Source of the DNA: Carposina sasakii
Lineage: Eukaryota; Arthropoda; Insecta; Lepidoptera; Carposinidae
Assembly: GCA_014607495.2 (NCBI GenBank)
Contig: CP053156.1
Span: 13,268,001 to 13,332,000 of the forward strand
Length of the DNA stretch: 64,000 bases
Direction of reading: 5' to 3'
The notes below the pieces were generated by a model. The model was not told the DNA's origin, ran no database searches, and was given only the letters and a program-made list of their open reading frames with translations. Positions 7,209 to 19,900 of this stretch are shown here, piece after piece (the first letter of the stretch is position 1; every line of letters starts with the position of its first letter). Position numbers and translations under genes: made by a program.

Positions 7209-10194
7209 ATTTATAGATAAGTGTAATCGACATCCCATTTTTTGTAGTAGATAAGTGTAATCGTCCCATTGTCAATCTCATAGATTTATCTTACGCGTTG
7301 ATAACGTTACGGAGAATATAAAAAGTTTGTGTTTACCCCCTGGCTTCATTTTTAACTTGCTGTAACTAATAAACTGACAGCACTAGTGCGAAGGGTACAT
7401 GAACAATTCATGGCTATTAGTACTATGTTTGTACTTGTAGCAATACAAATCGTCCGATTGGCTAGAAAGTTATTTTGAGGCACTTTAAATCGATGCTGAT
7501 TACAAAGTGGTATTTGATGTTGCATAGGTCAATATGCCATGGTCAGGAATATATGGATACCTATCATAATCTGACAATTAATTACCAATAAAGGGACATG
7601 ATATGCATAAATGTACATGATGGTCGATTCTGGGCGAAATCTAAATGCAGACAGAGAGAGATGTACTTAATTTATGTTTTCTTGATTTGAGTGTAGTTTT
7701 AGGGTTAACTGGAGTCGAACAAATATTTCTTAAGAGATGAGCTCGCCGTTGTCAATTTTCAATATACCTAAGCTACTTAACTTTGTAAAGTCACCAACTG
7801 GCCAATGTTAATAAAGAATATAAAAAAATCTCTTATTTAGCATTTGGAATTATTTAAATTTTAAAGTATCTAAATTAGGTATAAGCGTCTCTAAAAATTT
7901 TCTCAAAATTACTACCGTCATTATCACTTTATTTGCCTTCTTTGCTCGACAAAATATGTACACTGGAATCGGTAAAATTTGCAAACACCATAATCTCTAC
8001 AATATTCTCAGGTAACCTTGTCTAATCTTAACCAGAAAATGACTACATAGTATGTGTTACTAGTCAAAAAGTATTACACAAATTAATAGATAGCCATACG
8101 GTTAAAAGAGACTATCAAACTACCTACACTGGACTAATAAATTCAAATGCATTTCTAATTCATTAACATTCAGAGGGAGATAAATGCAATGAATATATGT
8201 GAGTGAATAAATATATATCTATGAACTTATAGGTAAAGAACTAGGCTATGTGCAGGTAATAGGTACAATTCATCCGCTAAACACAAGAATCTTATTTAAC
8301 CCAGCTCCGATATTAACATGCCGCATTGAAAACGTCAGATCCATCTGACAGTTACAAACGCACAGACAAAGGAATTAAATACGGTTTACGGGCGAATGCT
8401 AGAAATTTGGCGGCAAAGCTGTTATAAGCTCTAATCCACACCAAGCTTATCAACTAATCTATAAAACCATTCATGAGAGAATGACCCAGATCATATCTGA
8501 AATCCAATAAACCTTTGATTATCCAGCTTATGAATATAAGCCCTATACACGCCTATTAAGATGAGATTTCGATTGAACAGGTTGTACTGAATTGTTTCAT
8601 ACAAGTATTATCTAGGCCACGGGATCCTGTGACGTCACTTGGTGCATTATCGCCGTCTCTTGCACGCATTTGTTTTAGAGAGAGACGGGAAATCCATTCA
8701 GACAGCAGCTTTGAGATAAGTATACCTAGATGGCTATTAGATATAAAAACTTGCCCTAGAAACTTTCATGGGCTTAACTGTAGTAAAGTTATATAGGTTT
8801 ATTGAAGTAACATAACATCAGGTACTTAAATGTTGCATTATAATAGAATTTAAAATTGAACCACTTTTCCTTTCATTCATACTGTACATGCATCCCTTAT
8901 ATAAATGTAGGTATAGCGTTAGGGTTGCAAAGCATTAGCATGAAATATAAAAGTGAGTAATCCATTGTTATATATTTTCACAAGCACACACCTACCTAAT
9001 ATACAAACAATATATTAACTAATTCCCAGACACAAAAGCTATATCGTTATAATAGTTCAGCATGCTACTCATAATTAAGCCTTTTTATAGGCCATTTACA
9101 AAATAACTTAGTTTAATCTACATTTTTCATGTTAGCCTTATCAAAATTCAAGGACACGGGCACAAGAACATAGGCTGTTTGGTTTATGCGTGCCTGATTC
9201 TGTATTCGTATTGTTCACAGACGAAGGTTACTCGTTACCCGAAAGTTATGTAACAATCAATGAAATCACTGCCTACACTGAAAGCTTACCGATTATCGTC
9301 ATCTGGAAGCTGGCTGGTAACGCAGATTCACAATATGACAGTTGACACTAGACTCCAATTTTAAAAGGCCGATTTTAAACTAAACACGTCTGTTCCGCTC
9401 GAAATACGGATAGCATGTGACCTCGAATGGGTAAGAACGAACACACCCCCGAGGGTGACGTGGTCGGGGAGGGCAGGGTGGCTGTGACGTCACACGGTCA
9501 TCGACCCTGGGAACTGGGTCACCAGATCGGATGGTCGATCTGACAATTTTTGAGGATGTAACCCTTAATCCAATACGTAACTTTAATAAGTTATTACATA
9601 AGGTCAGTATCATACGGTTTAATATTTACGACAACATAAATGAGCCAAGTTAGTTTCAGTTTATTTTGAGAGCTATCCCAGGACATAGACTGCAAATAGC
9701 TCTTACAGGTTTCTAAATAATTTCTTATTCATGGTTGAATTATCATTTTCCATTCCAGCATTCTACACTAACCAGTCATCCAACAAATATAGGCATTAGT
9801 ATCTAAATGTACATAATACCTATAGCTGGTGCATAATCTGGAGTGATTAAATAGTATTGCAATGCAAAGCATCCCATTTGCATATGCAACCGGGGCCGGC
9901 CTCTGCCAGGAGGCAACGCACTTTAATGGGAGGCTTGCGCTCATTCTAGACCATCCACTTCGATGCCGGACATAATTTACATGTGAACATAAATTACTAC
10001 TGGGAAGCGACTTCTCATTTTGAAGCGTAGTACTACATACTCGTAAAAATTTCACGAGTTAATCCTCTGACATGATGTTTCAGAAGAACATGTCAATACT
10101 GGCAGGAAAAGGATCATTGCTTGCCTACATAATACACATTGAAAGTGATGAAGTGCTACCAAGTCCTCTCACTCAAAAGGTTTTTCGAATTTCG
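7209..10194. other. Gene-free AT-rich stretch
   Basis: No coding exon, RNA gene or repeat array could be supported on either strand. Two perfect TGACGTCA (CRE-type) palindromes lie at 8630-8637 and 9485-9492. The second is in a small GC-rich island (about 9440-9540) that could be a promoter or 5' UTR exon, but nothing confirms this. Confidence 0.5.
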
Positions 10195-10352
10195 AGGGCT
10201 TGTGTGATTTTACTTCGAACTCTTTCGCGTTATTAAATTTAGCCAACCAATCACATTATGGCGTGATGATGTGAAAGCGAAAACAAAGGCACAACGTGAT
10301 TTGTTGAATAGTTTAACGCGATAGAGTTCAAGTGAAAACTCGCCTAAGCCCT
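10195..10352. mobile_element. 158-bp MITE-like inverted-repeat element
   Basis: The left end AGGGCTTGTGTGATTTTACT and the right end (reverse complement AGGGCTTAGGCGAGTTTTCA) start imperfect terminal inverted repeats of about 60 bp, which continue through CGAACTCTTTCGCGTTA. Internal sequence AACCAATCACATTATGGCGT reappears in reverse complement at about 42248-42285, next to another inverted-repeat element. No target-site duplication is obvious. No ORF is present. Confidence 0.65.
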
Positions 10353-10924
10353 TTTTGTCTACAATGAAGGTAGATTTCTAGATATTTTACAGACTTGGAC
10401 CACAATTATGCGCATCCTGAATTCAGCCAGTGTCGTAACTCGTCGAGCTGTTAATTGAGAATGTTTCGCGTCAAGGCAAGCCGCAGTTCCCGCTGCGGAG
10501 TATTGTTTGCGGGATCCTGACAGTGCGAGATGGACTTAGTTTTCCTATTTAACTTCAGGATTACGTTCAACCGCGCACAATTGTTGCAATAGTTCGTGAA
10601 ATGTTCCTTAAGGTCAAGTCATGCATGTGATTATCTACTACTAAGTCAGAATAAGCTAAAGTTGGATGGTAAGTACTATAAGAAAATATTTACACATTTA
10701 CTATTTATTCATATTTCAGATTTAAATTATCTCATATAGTAAATACGTGAATAGCTAGCCAGTCACACGTGTATGCCTAATTAATTACGGCAATAGCTAA
10801 ACAATTTGTTTTTTACAGCTTTAGTATATCGGCTGAGAAAAGACTAGATAGAGTACCATGAGAATTTTAACTCTACAATGGATTTGAAAACAAGTTGCAA
10901 AGTTTTAGGTGTATGTATGGTCCG

Positions 10925-11157
10925 CTAATTTACAGGGATGTACGTAAAGAACAGATTACGAAGCAATCACTGATTTACAGGGATGTACGTAAAGAACAGA
11001 TTACGAAGCAATCACTGATTTACAGGGATGTACGTAAAGAACAGATTACGAAGCAATCACTGATTTACAGGGATGTACGTAAAGAACAGATTACGAAGCA
11101 ATCACTGATTTACAGGGATGTACGTAAAGAACAGATTACGAAGCAATCACTGATTTA
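10925..11157 (+). repeat. 45-bp tandem repeat, 5 copies
   Basis: The unit TTTACAGGGATGTACGTAAA plus GAACAGATTACGAAGCAATC and ACTGA is repeated five times with essentially no divergence. It is a multiple of three and open in one plus-strand frame (LIYRDVRKEQITKQS per unit). The surrounding frame has no recognisable protein and no splice context, so coding is unproven. Confidence 0.9.
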
Positions 11158-11200
11158 CGCTAAATTGAATGATCACTATAGCATTTCCAAAATTAAATAA

Positions 11201-13925
11201 AAAGGAAAATCCCAAACGTTAGGTTAAATAATGTTATCTAAGTAATGTAGTTGTAAAAAGAATATGATACCTATATTATGAGCATCTATCAAAACAATAA
11301 TTCTAATTGTAGTATTGTATAATTATTATCAAACAATATCTCATGACCTCATTAGTAGCAAACATGCGCCTGCGCAGGGGTAAACAGATAAAACAATAAA
11401 ACTGGATGTTGTAAAGCGTGGATAACAATGGAGATCATGGATAATCTCTGACTCCAATAAAAGAGCCAGTTCCAAGGACGACGGAACCACTTAAACAAAG
11501 GCAGATGGTACAGAATCGTATAATCAGATTTTATAGAACAAATGAGGGAAAACTGTCTCTAGTTCGTCGAAATCAGGGCGTCAATAGAGGATTCGTCTAT
11601 TGGTAGGTGTAACGAAAACACATAGGTACCTACCAAATAGGTGTAGATACACTTTAGATAAAATGTTTGAATTAAAAAGACTTGAGTAAATACAGACTAT
11701 TACAATATAATTGTATAATTTTAAAGTTAGTAGGTAAATAAATAAATTCATGCATAGTGAAGCATGTTTTTGACTTTTACAGTAAATAATACATGACATA
11801 GGTATCAGAATAAGGCACTAGGTCAGTCAATACGTCTGAAATATTAAGCTTTACGTTGACCGTTGGATGATATAGGTTTTATGATATAAAACGAGCTATA
11901 GTGTAGCTTGCTTGTGTAACTCCGCAAAACTAAATATATTTTGCCTTCAAGTTTGCATGAAGGAATGTACGTTGTAACGTCTCTACGTAAAGCGTATTAT
12001 CTTTAATATATGCATTGGCCTTTATGAGTGTTTTATAGGACCCTGTTCAGTGTTATGGTTTTAGGTAGAGCGAAGCAAAAAATTCACAGAAAATTACGAC
12101 CCCATCTTGAGCGTACCAGATTAAAAATTCCATTACGAAACGGTTGAAGAGAAAGGGCGATAATTTTTAAACTGTTTGGCAAGCCATGCTTAACATAGAT
12201 CTAACGCGATGTTAGTGACCTTGCGCGATGTTAACTAATGATTGATAAAAACAAAATGAAAACGTATTAAATAATAATACATAGACACTTTCCTTAATAC
12301 ACACAGACAAAACTTAAATGGCCGTCAATGGCTCTTGTCATCTATCTTCTATACCTACATATAATAAAATTGTAACGGATCGATGCACGTGCACGCTAAT
12401 CTCATAAACGGCTGGACCGATTTCGATGCAGTTTTCAGGAATATATTGTGACAGGTCCCACTTAACATATCCCTTTACTACATAACTTTTTATCACGGGA
12501 AAATGTTTTTATCTCGGATAATTTCGACATTTTGTTTTTTCTACAGTCCACGAGGACGGAGTCGCGGGCGTCCACTAGTATTGAATATTAATTTTAAAAA
12601 GATTACTTGTTACCGAGTACATTTTAAGAAAACGGTGCCTAGATGTGTGTACACTATACCCGAAGGCACCTGTCATAAATAAAATATTTAAGTGTTGGAT
12701 GACACGCGTCGAGTCTGAATTCCTATGTCTGATTTCGGAACTAACATTTTTTTGTATGGAGTGACACAGAAAATGTGGTCATACACATAGTAACTAGCGC
12801 CATCTTCCAGAGGAACTATACGGTGAAACGCACAATAACATAACGTGCTTGACGATCTTTTCTTTTAGTTTTTTTTGGTCAAAGGTAAAGTGTCTGTATT
12901 AAGTAAGACAGGTTTTGAAAAGATTCTGTGTACCAACTCTACGTATACATAATATTGTTGAAGAATAATCATCAATGTTGTTATTTTTGTTCTTATCTCC
13001 CAGACACAGCTTAGCTTTGACATAATATTGTAAAGTAGGCAAACATTACTAAACATTTATGTATTTTGTTCAAGTAAGTAGTTTTACTGAATTACCTACA
13101 TAAGTATTATTCTCTATGTTATTATTCTATAATTATTTTTAAGAAACTGGTTTAAATTACAAACGTAATAAATATAATAATTGGTCATATAGATTTGTAT
13201 CAGTTCATAGAATCAGTAAAACTTCATATAACTGACTATGCTAGGTCTAAAATAAACTTATTGTTATCGGTGCGTTCGTCATTTACGATCTGGCTTACGA
13301 GGTTATTGACTGATGGTTTGTGGTTGGTTTCGTGCTGAAAATTAATATGTGTTACGATACCTTTGGCGAACCTACTACATATTATCTATCTATTTTCCCT
13401 ATACACCTACTCTACACCACAGGTTCACCCTCTAGATGTAGTTAGTTAGCCCTTTACCTACCACGTGGGACTTAAAATAGATTGACAGATTAAATAATCC
13501 GTATACTGGTTAGAAGGAAGAGAAAAGGAAATAACAGATATCGGTATCAAGAGATATAACGAAATAAAATAACCATCTAGCCATGGTCTATAGTCATTGT
13601 TTCCATGAGTGTCGTTACTCCATCTGTGGAGGTATCCTAATAATGTTCTTAGACAATAGGTGGAAGGGCCTACTATAGTGGGTGGTTTATTGTGCGTGCC
13701 CTATAAGATACTTTTGCTGTTGCATGGCATGTCTGCATGACATCAATATGTCACATATGTTTCTATACTTATCTATGTATTTATATACCGTTGCTTATAT
13801 ATACCCACGACACAAGACCTTAGGGATCTTACTGTGGGACTAGGTTAATGTGTTGTTTAGTGTGTAAAAAAAGCAAAGGGAATATCATTGTAAAGACAAT
13901 CATATATATATTTTAATTGATGACA
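11201..13925. other. Gene-free AT-rich stretch with embedded repeats
   Basis: Apart from the family C element at 12358-12584 and a one-armed relative of the 31178-31537 element at about 12695-12835 (GGAACTAACATTTTTTTGTA, ACACATAGTAACTAGCGCCA), nothing recognisable was found. No exon-like frames with conserved motifs are visible. Confidence 0.5.
12358..12584 (+). mobile_element. Non-autonomous repeat family C, copy 1
   Basis: Begins ATAATAAAATTGTAACGGAT. It passes through CTAATCTCATAAACGGCTGG and TATTGTGACAGGTCCCACTT and ends GGACGGAGTCGCGGGCGTCC ACTAGTA. Relatives are at 16748-17085 and 29832-29993 (plus) and at 44030-44245 and 56874-57168 (minus), plus a fragment near 45195-45240. The layout resembles a very common lepidopteran short element. 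A Helitron-like origin is possible but not shown. Confidence 0.7.
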
Positions 13926-14857
13926 TTCATTATGATCTTGTGTCAGGAGTTCCGCAAGGCTCCCTATTAGTCATAATTTTTATTAATGACATAGGTAGTA
14001 GCTTTAAACATGCTAAGTTATATCTATATGCAGATGATATGAAGATCCTTATGCCTGTTAACGATCAAAGGGACTGTGCTCATCTTCAGCGGGACCTCTC
14101 GTCCCTCACTGACTATTATATACTGCAAGTAATAAACTGGTCATGAACGTTTCAAAATGTTATGTTTTAACTTTTTCCCGAAAGCGTTTGCCGGTGGTAG
14201 ACAGATACTTTCTTATGAACCACGAATTGTCGCGAGTGAAACATATGAGGGACTTGGGTGTTGTGCAGGACACCAAATTCTTGTAAGATGCTCATATTGA
14301 TTCAATTGTTAACAAAGCCTACATGAGTCTGGGTTTCGTGATGAGGGCGTCTAAGTACTTTACTAATATCAAAACAATAAAAATACTCTATTGCGCTTAT
14401 GTACGCAGCGTGCTTGAATACTGCTCCCAAGTCTGGAACCCGCAGTACAATTGCTATGTTGACAGAATGGAAACGATTCAGCGTAAGTTCGCTAGATTCC
14501 TTCAGTATAAGGCTCATACACGTGATGAGGATTATGCTGGACGGTGTATGCGCTTTTATCTGCTGCCTCTTGCCTTGCGTTGAAATATTGCTGATGTAAC
14601 CTACCTTATCAAAATTATAAACGGTGATATTGACTGTTTAGAGCTGCTTTCGTGCTCCCGCATTCTATTCCAGATATACACCTATTCTGGCAATTCCAAC
14701 CGCCAAAACGAAATACCATCAAAATTTTTACTTTTTGCGAGCGCCTAATGCAAAAAATAGGCTTGTTAAGGAACATAATTTTGACCTATTCAATGATGGC
14801 TATAGGATTCTGGGCAACAAACTCAGCGCCGAGTTTTTCGGTTCTCAGGCTCTGACT
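13926..14857 (+). pseudogene. LINE reverse transcriptase fragment
   Basis: The fragment covers the RT catalytic region to the C-terminus with several frame breaks. In order it shows SGVPQGSLL (RT motif B), IFINDI, LYLYADDMKIL (YADD catalytic box), then in other frames VKHMRDLGV, ILYCAYVRSVLEYCSQVWNP and IQRKFARFLQYK. The C-terminal block is HNFDLFNDGYRILGNKLS. Stops interrupt it near 14144, 14285 and 14581, so it is dead. The motif spacing fits Jockey or CR1-group non-LTR elements. It has no relation to neighbouring genes. Confidence 0.85.
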
Positions 14858-15097
14858 CGGACACCATAATGTAACCTAATCTGATATTATAGCATAGTTT
14901 AACATAATCAATTAGTCCATGGTTTAACTTAATTGTTTAATGCTTACCTATTGCCATTTGCTTTTTGCTCTTGTATACGTAAGTTTATTCTGTAATTTTA
15001 TGTAATTATAGGTGAAAACATGTAAATTAGCCCTGTTCTACCTATCTGTACACTTAAGTGATTAGGCTGTATATTTTCCAAATAAAATAAAATAAAT
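13926..15097 (+). mobile_element. 5'-truncated LINE (Jockey/CR1-like) with A-rich tail
   Basis: A reverse-transcriptase relic (13926-14857) is followed by about 200 bp of 3' UTR and an A-rich tail, AATAAAATAAAATAAATT, ending near 15097. The endonuclease and the N-terminal RT are absent, as expected for 5'-truncated target-primed insertion. Confidence 0.8.
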
Positions 15098-15145
15098 TAT
15101 CTCCACTTTTGTTTTGTATCGTCTGTATCGATATATGAATAGGAA

Positions 15146-15171
15146 GCCCAACCTATGTCCATAGGTTGGGC
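15146..15171. repeat. Perfect 12-bp palindrome with 2-nt loop
   Basis: GCCCAACCTATG, TC, CATAGGTTGGGC. A compact perfect hairpin about 50 bp downstream of the LINE tail. Function unknown; no T-run follows it. Confidence 0.8.
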
Positions 15172-15328
15172 ACTCAAACTAAAACTTCATGGGTCAAAAG
15201 AGGAAGATCATTATCTACCTATATTATTCCGCCTTATTTCTTTGTTTTTGTAGACGAATATTAACATTTCATTAACAGATTTTAAGCACCATCATTATAA
15301 AATTATTAATAAAGAAATGGAAAAAATT

Positions 15329-15401
15329 CCTCACCCGGGTGGGAATCGAACCCACCTCTGCATTCCGCGTGTCAGCGCTCTCACCACTGAGCTAATATAA
15401 C
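15329..15401 (-). mobile_element. tRNA-derived SINE-like fragment
   Basis: On the minus strand it has an A-box-like block TTAGCTCAGTGGTGAGAGC and a B box GGGTTCGATTCCCA, followed by the T-stem partner ACCCGGGTGAGG. The region between cannot form a proper 5-bp anticodon stem with a 7-nt loop. The nucleotides that should form the acceptor stem do not pair. It is therefore a tRNA-related head of a SINE or a tRNA pseudogene rather than a working tRNA. Confidence 0.6.
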
Positions 15402-17788
15402 TAGTACAATGTTAATAGCTTTAGTATATCTCTAATGTTTGAATAGCGGTTAATTGTTATTGTTAGCTATAAGGAGTAAGGACAAACGGTTTTTCAATTG
15501 CATAATTTAAGAAACATCTCCAATATGTTTACGTATATTGTAAAACGCTATTATTAGGCAGTTTGCGTGCCCAAAATTATCTTAGTTTCATGTTTCATGA
15601 TACAAAACTAAACTAGTGACAAAGAATAATGGTACGATTGTGAAGCCTCGTTTAACCTGCGGTTGTTCAATGCGTGTTCATAATAATGTCATATCAAACT
15701 TGTAAATCACAGTTGAACATCGGCATCCTGCCTAGGTAATACCTTTATTTACTAATTTTAGTATACCTATAATTTATGCCAAGCCATGTAAGCTTTTTAT
15801 TACTAGAATTCTTCTATGTCGTTCCTCGATGAAGTCAGTTGAAATACCTAGTCTCTTGTGAACAATGCAAGTAAATAATTTACATATGCAATTACTACGT
15901 TTGCTTTGCGTGAGTGCAGCGAGTTTACTTTTCTCGAATGGCCTTCGACTGCACGCTGCATTCTATGCGGACATAAATAATGCAGAGACATATAGCCCTT
16001 TGTTTCTTCACAATCATATGAGAAATAATCCACTGGCATTGTAGTGGCCATTATATTGAGCTGTATCAATAGGTTAGTACAGGTTACGCGGTAAACCTAA
16101 CAGTTAATTTGATTTTGGCGAAATACTTTTTTATCCCAAGGAAATAGCTCACATCTGAGAATCAACGTGTAGTTTTAGTACGTGGAGTGGAATATAATTT
16201 TCTATTTCTGTACTATGGACTAGTAAAGGTGTATTACTTACAGTAAATATCGTTTAAATTAGAATTCAGTATTCAATGGTTTGATTACGCATGCTACAGG
16301 ACAAGTTTGCAAATTAGGTTTCCTTGTTAGATCTCTAGACCTGGTTGTGGTATGAAAACAACTTTTTAACATAGATTAGATATTTTTATTTCAAATATTT
16401 TATTTCTATGTAAGTTTGCATTGAATACCTATAATCTAAAATATAATTTTTCCACTGAGTAATTTAGTTAAATCTCTGTGTATAAATAACAGATGCGATA
16501 GACAGCCTGCTACAAAACCGGTTGTGCAAATCAAGATATATAATTCGGAACCGTACAATGTATATGCTGTATTTCATAGGCAGGTCTGCTAATGGTGAAT
16601 AAACAAACTTCCATCGTAACTGTGACAGTATTACTGAAACGAACATTAAAAATATACTAAAATACTATTTTCTTAACAATATGAAAGAAAAAGCAATTCA
16701 GTATATAACTATTTCCCTAGCTTCTACCCATGATCACCAATCTATACACTATAATAAAAATGTAACGGATAATGCATGTCTGTACAAACTTATTAGTTTA
16801 AAAAAAAAAAAGTTATATCCTCAAGCTAAATAATTATAGTAGACCTTTATCAACGCAATCTAGAACCCAAAAACGATGATTTTTGGAATTTTTGTCTGTG
16901 TCTGTGCGTTTGTGCACGCTAATCTCAGAAACGGCTAACCGATTTTTTGTATGCAACCATTTTCAAAATATTGTGACAGGTCCCAGATTAACTTTTTATT
17001 TCCCGGGAAATATTTTATATCCCGTAAGTTTGCATTGACATTTTGTACCGATAATTTAGGTTGCTAACCACTGGTTGTACTAGTATTAAATAATGGATGA
17101 ATAGCTAAATAACAGATGCGATAGACAGCCTGCTACAAAAAAATCAAGATAAAATTGAATAATTCGGAACCGTACAATAAATATTTAACAATCGGCGATA
17201 TACCTGCTGTATTTCATAGGCAGGTGCCGCTAATGGTCTGTAATCTTAAAATAAAAATCTTCGGTGGAATATCGTTAAAATCTCACAAAGAATCGGAATT
17301 TATTTCATGGCATTTCTAAATGTACATAGTCAAGAATTCATAATAGAAACAAAAAAAGGTAAACTTTAAGCTTAATGCCGCAATATCTTCAAAGTTTGTA
17401 CAACATCCCGCAAAGATTAAGCAGGCATTTGTTAAGGTTTTACTCGTATAAAAACCACGATTATCGCACACGGACCGTGAACGTCACAGTCCGAAAGACT
17501 GATCATGGTGATGTCAGTGTCTTTACTACTCTACTCTGATGATTCAGGGTCAATCTTACTAGGCACGTAGGCACTACTAGTAAAATTTTTTTTTTTTTAT
17601 TTTGTGGTATTTACGATCGGTATTTAATTTAGGGGCGATTTTGTCTTTATGTCTCTATCTTGATCAAGTTTTAGGGAAAGATAGCCTCTTTATTCTACAG
17701 ATATGCTTTATGACTATTGGAAACATCGGCTCTTAACAGAATTAAAATCATGTCAATCTGACTGAATGTATATAGTTTCAGGGTGAAA
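15402..17788. other. Gene-free AT-rich stretch with a family C element
   Basis: No gene was found. Positions 16748-17085 are a diverged plus-strand family C element (ATAATAAAAATGTAACGGAT, CTAATCTCAGAAACGGCTAA, ATATTGTGACAGGTCCC). It is followed at 17105-17235 by a second copy of the sequence at 16490-16595 (ACAGATGCGATAGACAGCCT, ATTCGGAACCGTACAAT, TGCTGTATTTCATAGGCAGG). That local duplication therefore flanks the insertion. Confidence 0.55.
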
Positions 17789-18212
17789 AGTGTATATGCG
17801 TGGCCATAGGATGATCATTTCATGAAATTGAGTACTGAAATGGTCTTCGAAAAGTAGTCTATTGTCATGATATGGTTTGGGCGAAAAAAAATAACTATAC
17901 AATTTGTTTGCTATAAGGGTTCGAAATTATTTAAGATAAATATTTTTTTGGATAATTAATGGTGGTTATAATATTGTTAACTGAGCTGATTTTCAGATGC
18001 GACTTGATATTGTGAAAATATCACATTAATAGCAAAAAAATCATACCATCATACCTTATGAAATTTTGTAAGCTTTACCACATTTAAATTATACTTTGGC
18101 CAATTGACAAAATCGTGATGTAGACAAAGAGGTCAAATTGTCTCAGTGCGACCACTTTGAAATCGACCATTTCATGAAATGATCATTAACAATTGGCCAA
18201 ATATACAAGGAT
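17789..18212. mobile_element. Inverted-repeat element with TTTCATGAAA palindromes, copy 1
   Basis: The left side reads GTATATGCGTGGCCATAGGA then TGATCATTTCATGAAAT. The right side reads CGACCATTTCATGAAATGATC then AATTGGCCAAATATAC. Internal TGTGAAAATATCACATTAAT and ATCATACCATCATACCTTAT are the reverse complement of 35326-35382 in the larger copy at 35087-35943. It is a shorter, diverged member of the same non-autonomous family. Confidence 0.65.
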
Positions 18213-18899
18213 GGAAATTGAACTCTTCGAGGTCCGACAGATAAATATTTTTTTGGATAATTATCAAGTAATAATACAATTTAAATGAGAAAAAATACAA
18301 TTTAATTCAGAGTTAGTTTTTATGGTGTCAAAAAAGTATGATAGTACGTAAAAAAGTGAAATTCCTGAAATTCACACTTCTCTTGTCAGTCAAAGGTTTT
18401 TTTTTAATGTCTAGTGTGATTGGATACGTAAATAAACTTAGATTATTTTAGTATTTGATTGTTATTATTATCAAGGTATATTTATCAAGATAATTATCCC
18501 TTCGAACCCTGGAAATAATCGTTGAATGGTATAAGAATGCTTGGTATAAGGATTGGAATAAGACCGGTATGACGATTTTTGGAATGTAGTGATTGTAGTC
18601 CTTCGCCTAGATACATGCCGTTTGCCAGTTACACAAAACTTTACTGCACGAAGAATTTCCTAAAATAATTATATGCAAGTTAATAAGTAAACACTTAAAG
18701 AACGCTAACGAAACCACAATGACAGTAAATAAATTGATGACGAAAATGCCGTATTTGATTGAAGGGCGAGAGAAGTGCAAATCACATGTTTGAGAATCAA
18801 TTCCAAGCAACAGATGATCATCCAAAGGGTTACAAAATTAAATAATAGAACCTGTAGAAAACTTGAACATTTTTAGTCCAATAAAAGTCCTTCTTTATA

Positions 18900-19900
18900 A
18901 GCAGACAAAGAACGCTTGAAAGAGCAATATTTCCAACTAGCTTTACCTTGTAACAACGTGAGAGTTGCACATTTCGTATTCATAATGTACGTAGAACTTT
19001 GGAGTGTAGATTACAGTACACGCAGATTATCTCTACATTTTCCTCGTGGATAATACTTCGTAAAAGGGCGTCGCCACCGACATTGGTGAAACATAGGTTA
19101 TTTAATGTTAAGGTTATGCTCTCTAATTGCTTTTGTAAATGCTTTAATACTCTGTGACGTGAGCACAAATGCATAATACTTATTCACTAATCAAGATAAT
19201 TTATAAGATTACATCATCATGTTGTAAATGATAAATATTACCTGTAGGTATTTCATCTTAGATAACAAAAATACATTTGGAGTTTTTAGATGTAATGGAA
19301 GAAATTGATATCCGATGAATTCCCAACTCTTCGATATGCAAGCGTCATAATGATACTATTACATATGCAGATGTAATTACTTGATCTATCGGACGGCAGA
19401 CTTAAATATACAAGAGTCTTTAGAATCGATGTAAAGCTACACGAGCACGAGCTCTTGAACGTGGATGCGAATTAAAAAACCTTTTTTACGTTATTTATAA
19501 GCATTTTGATTAGAAAAATAAACATAAAAAGGAGCGCTTGAAGTTCGATTTTCGTACGCTACGGGAATGACATTGTTCAACGGCTGTGAACATTCTATAG
19601 CAAATCAAGCTCAAAGACTTAGGAACTTTGGTTGTATTATATTTAGGCTAACGCCCGCCCAGAATCTCTAGGGGGGGGCAGCTGCCCCTCCCTGCCCCCC
19701 CTTGGCGACGCCCTTGCTTCGTAAATCCCTGACCGACACTCTGGTGAAACTATACATTCATTTAATGCTAAGGTTATGCATAAGTTGCGTTTTGTCTAAT
19801 ATGACCTTATAATACTTTAGTGACGTGAGTGATTTACACAAATGCATTATACATTAAACTATTCCTAGTATCAAGATAATTTATAAGATTACATCATCAG
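18900..19900. repeat. Diverged local duplication (about 18990-19220 and 19695-19900)
   Basis: Both halves share in order GGCGTCGCCACCGACA/GGCGACGCCC...CCGACA, TTTAATG.TAAGGTTATGC, GTGACGTGAG, CACAAATGCATTATAC and the identical ATCAAGATAATTTATAAGAT plus TACATCATCA. The second begins with a C/G tract around 19670-19710 that contains the inverted pair GGGGGCAGCTGCCCC. No coding is visible. Confidence 0.65.

Noticed and set aside
15329..15401. A functional tRNA gene on the minus strand
   Set aside because: The acceptor stem does not pair and the anticodon arm cannot form a 5-bp stem with a 7-nt loop.
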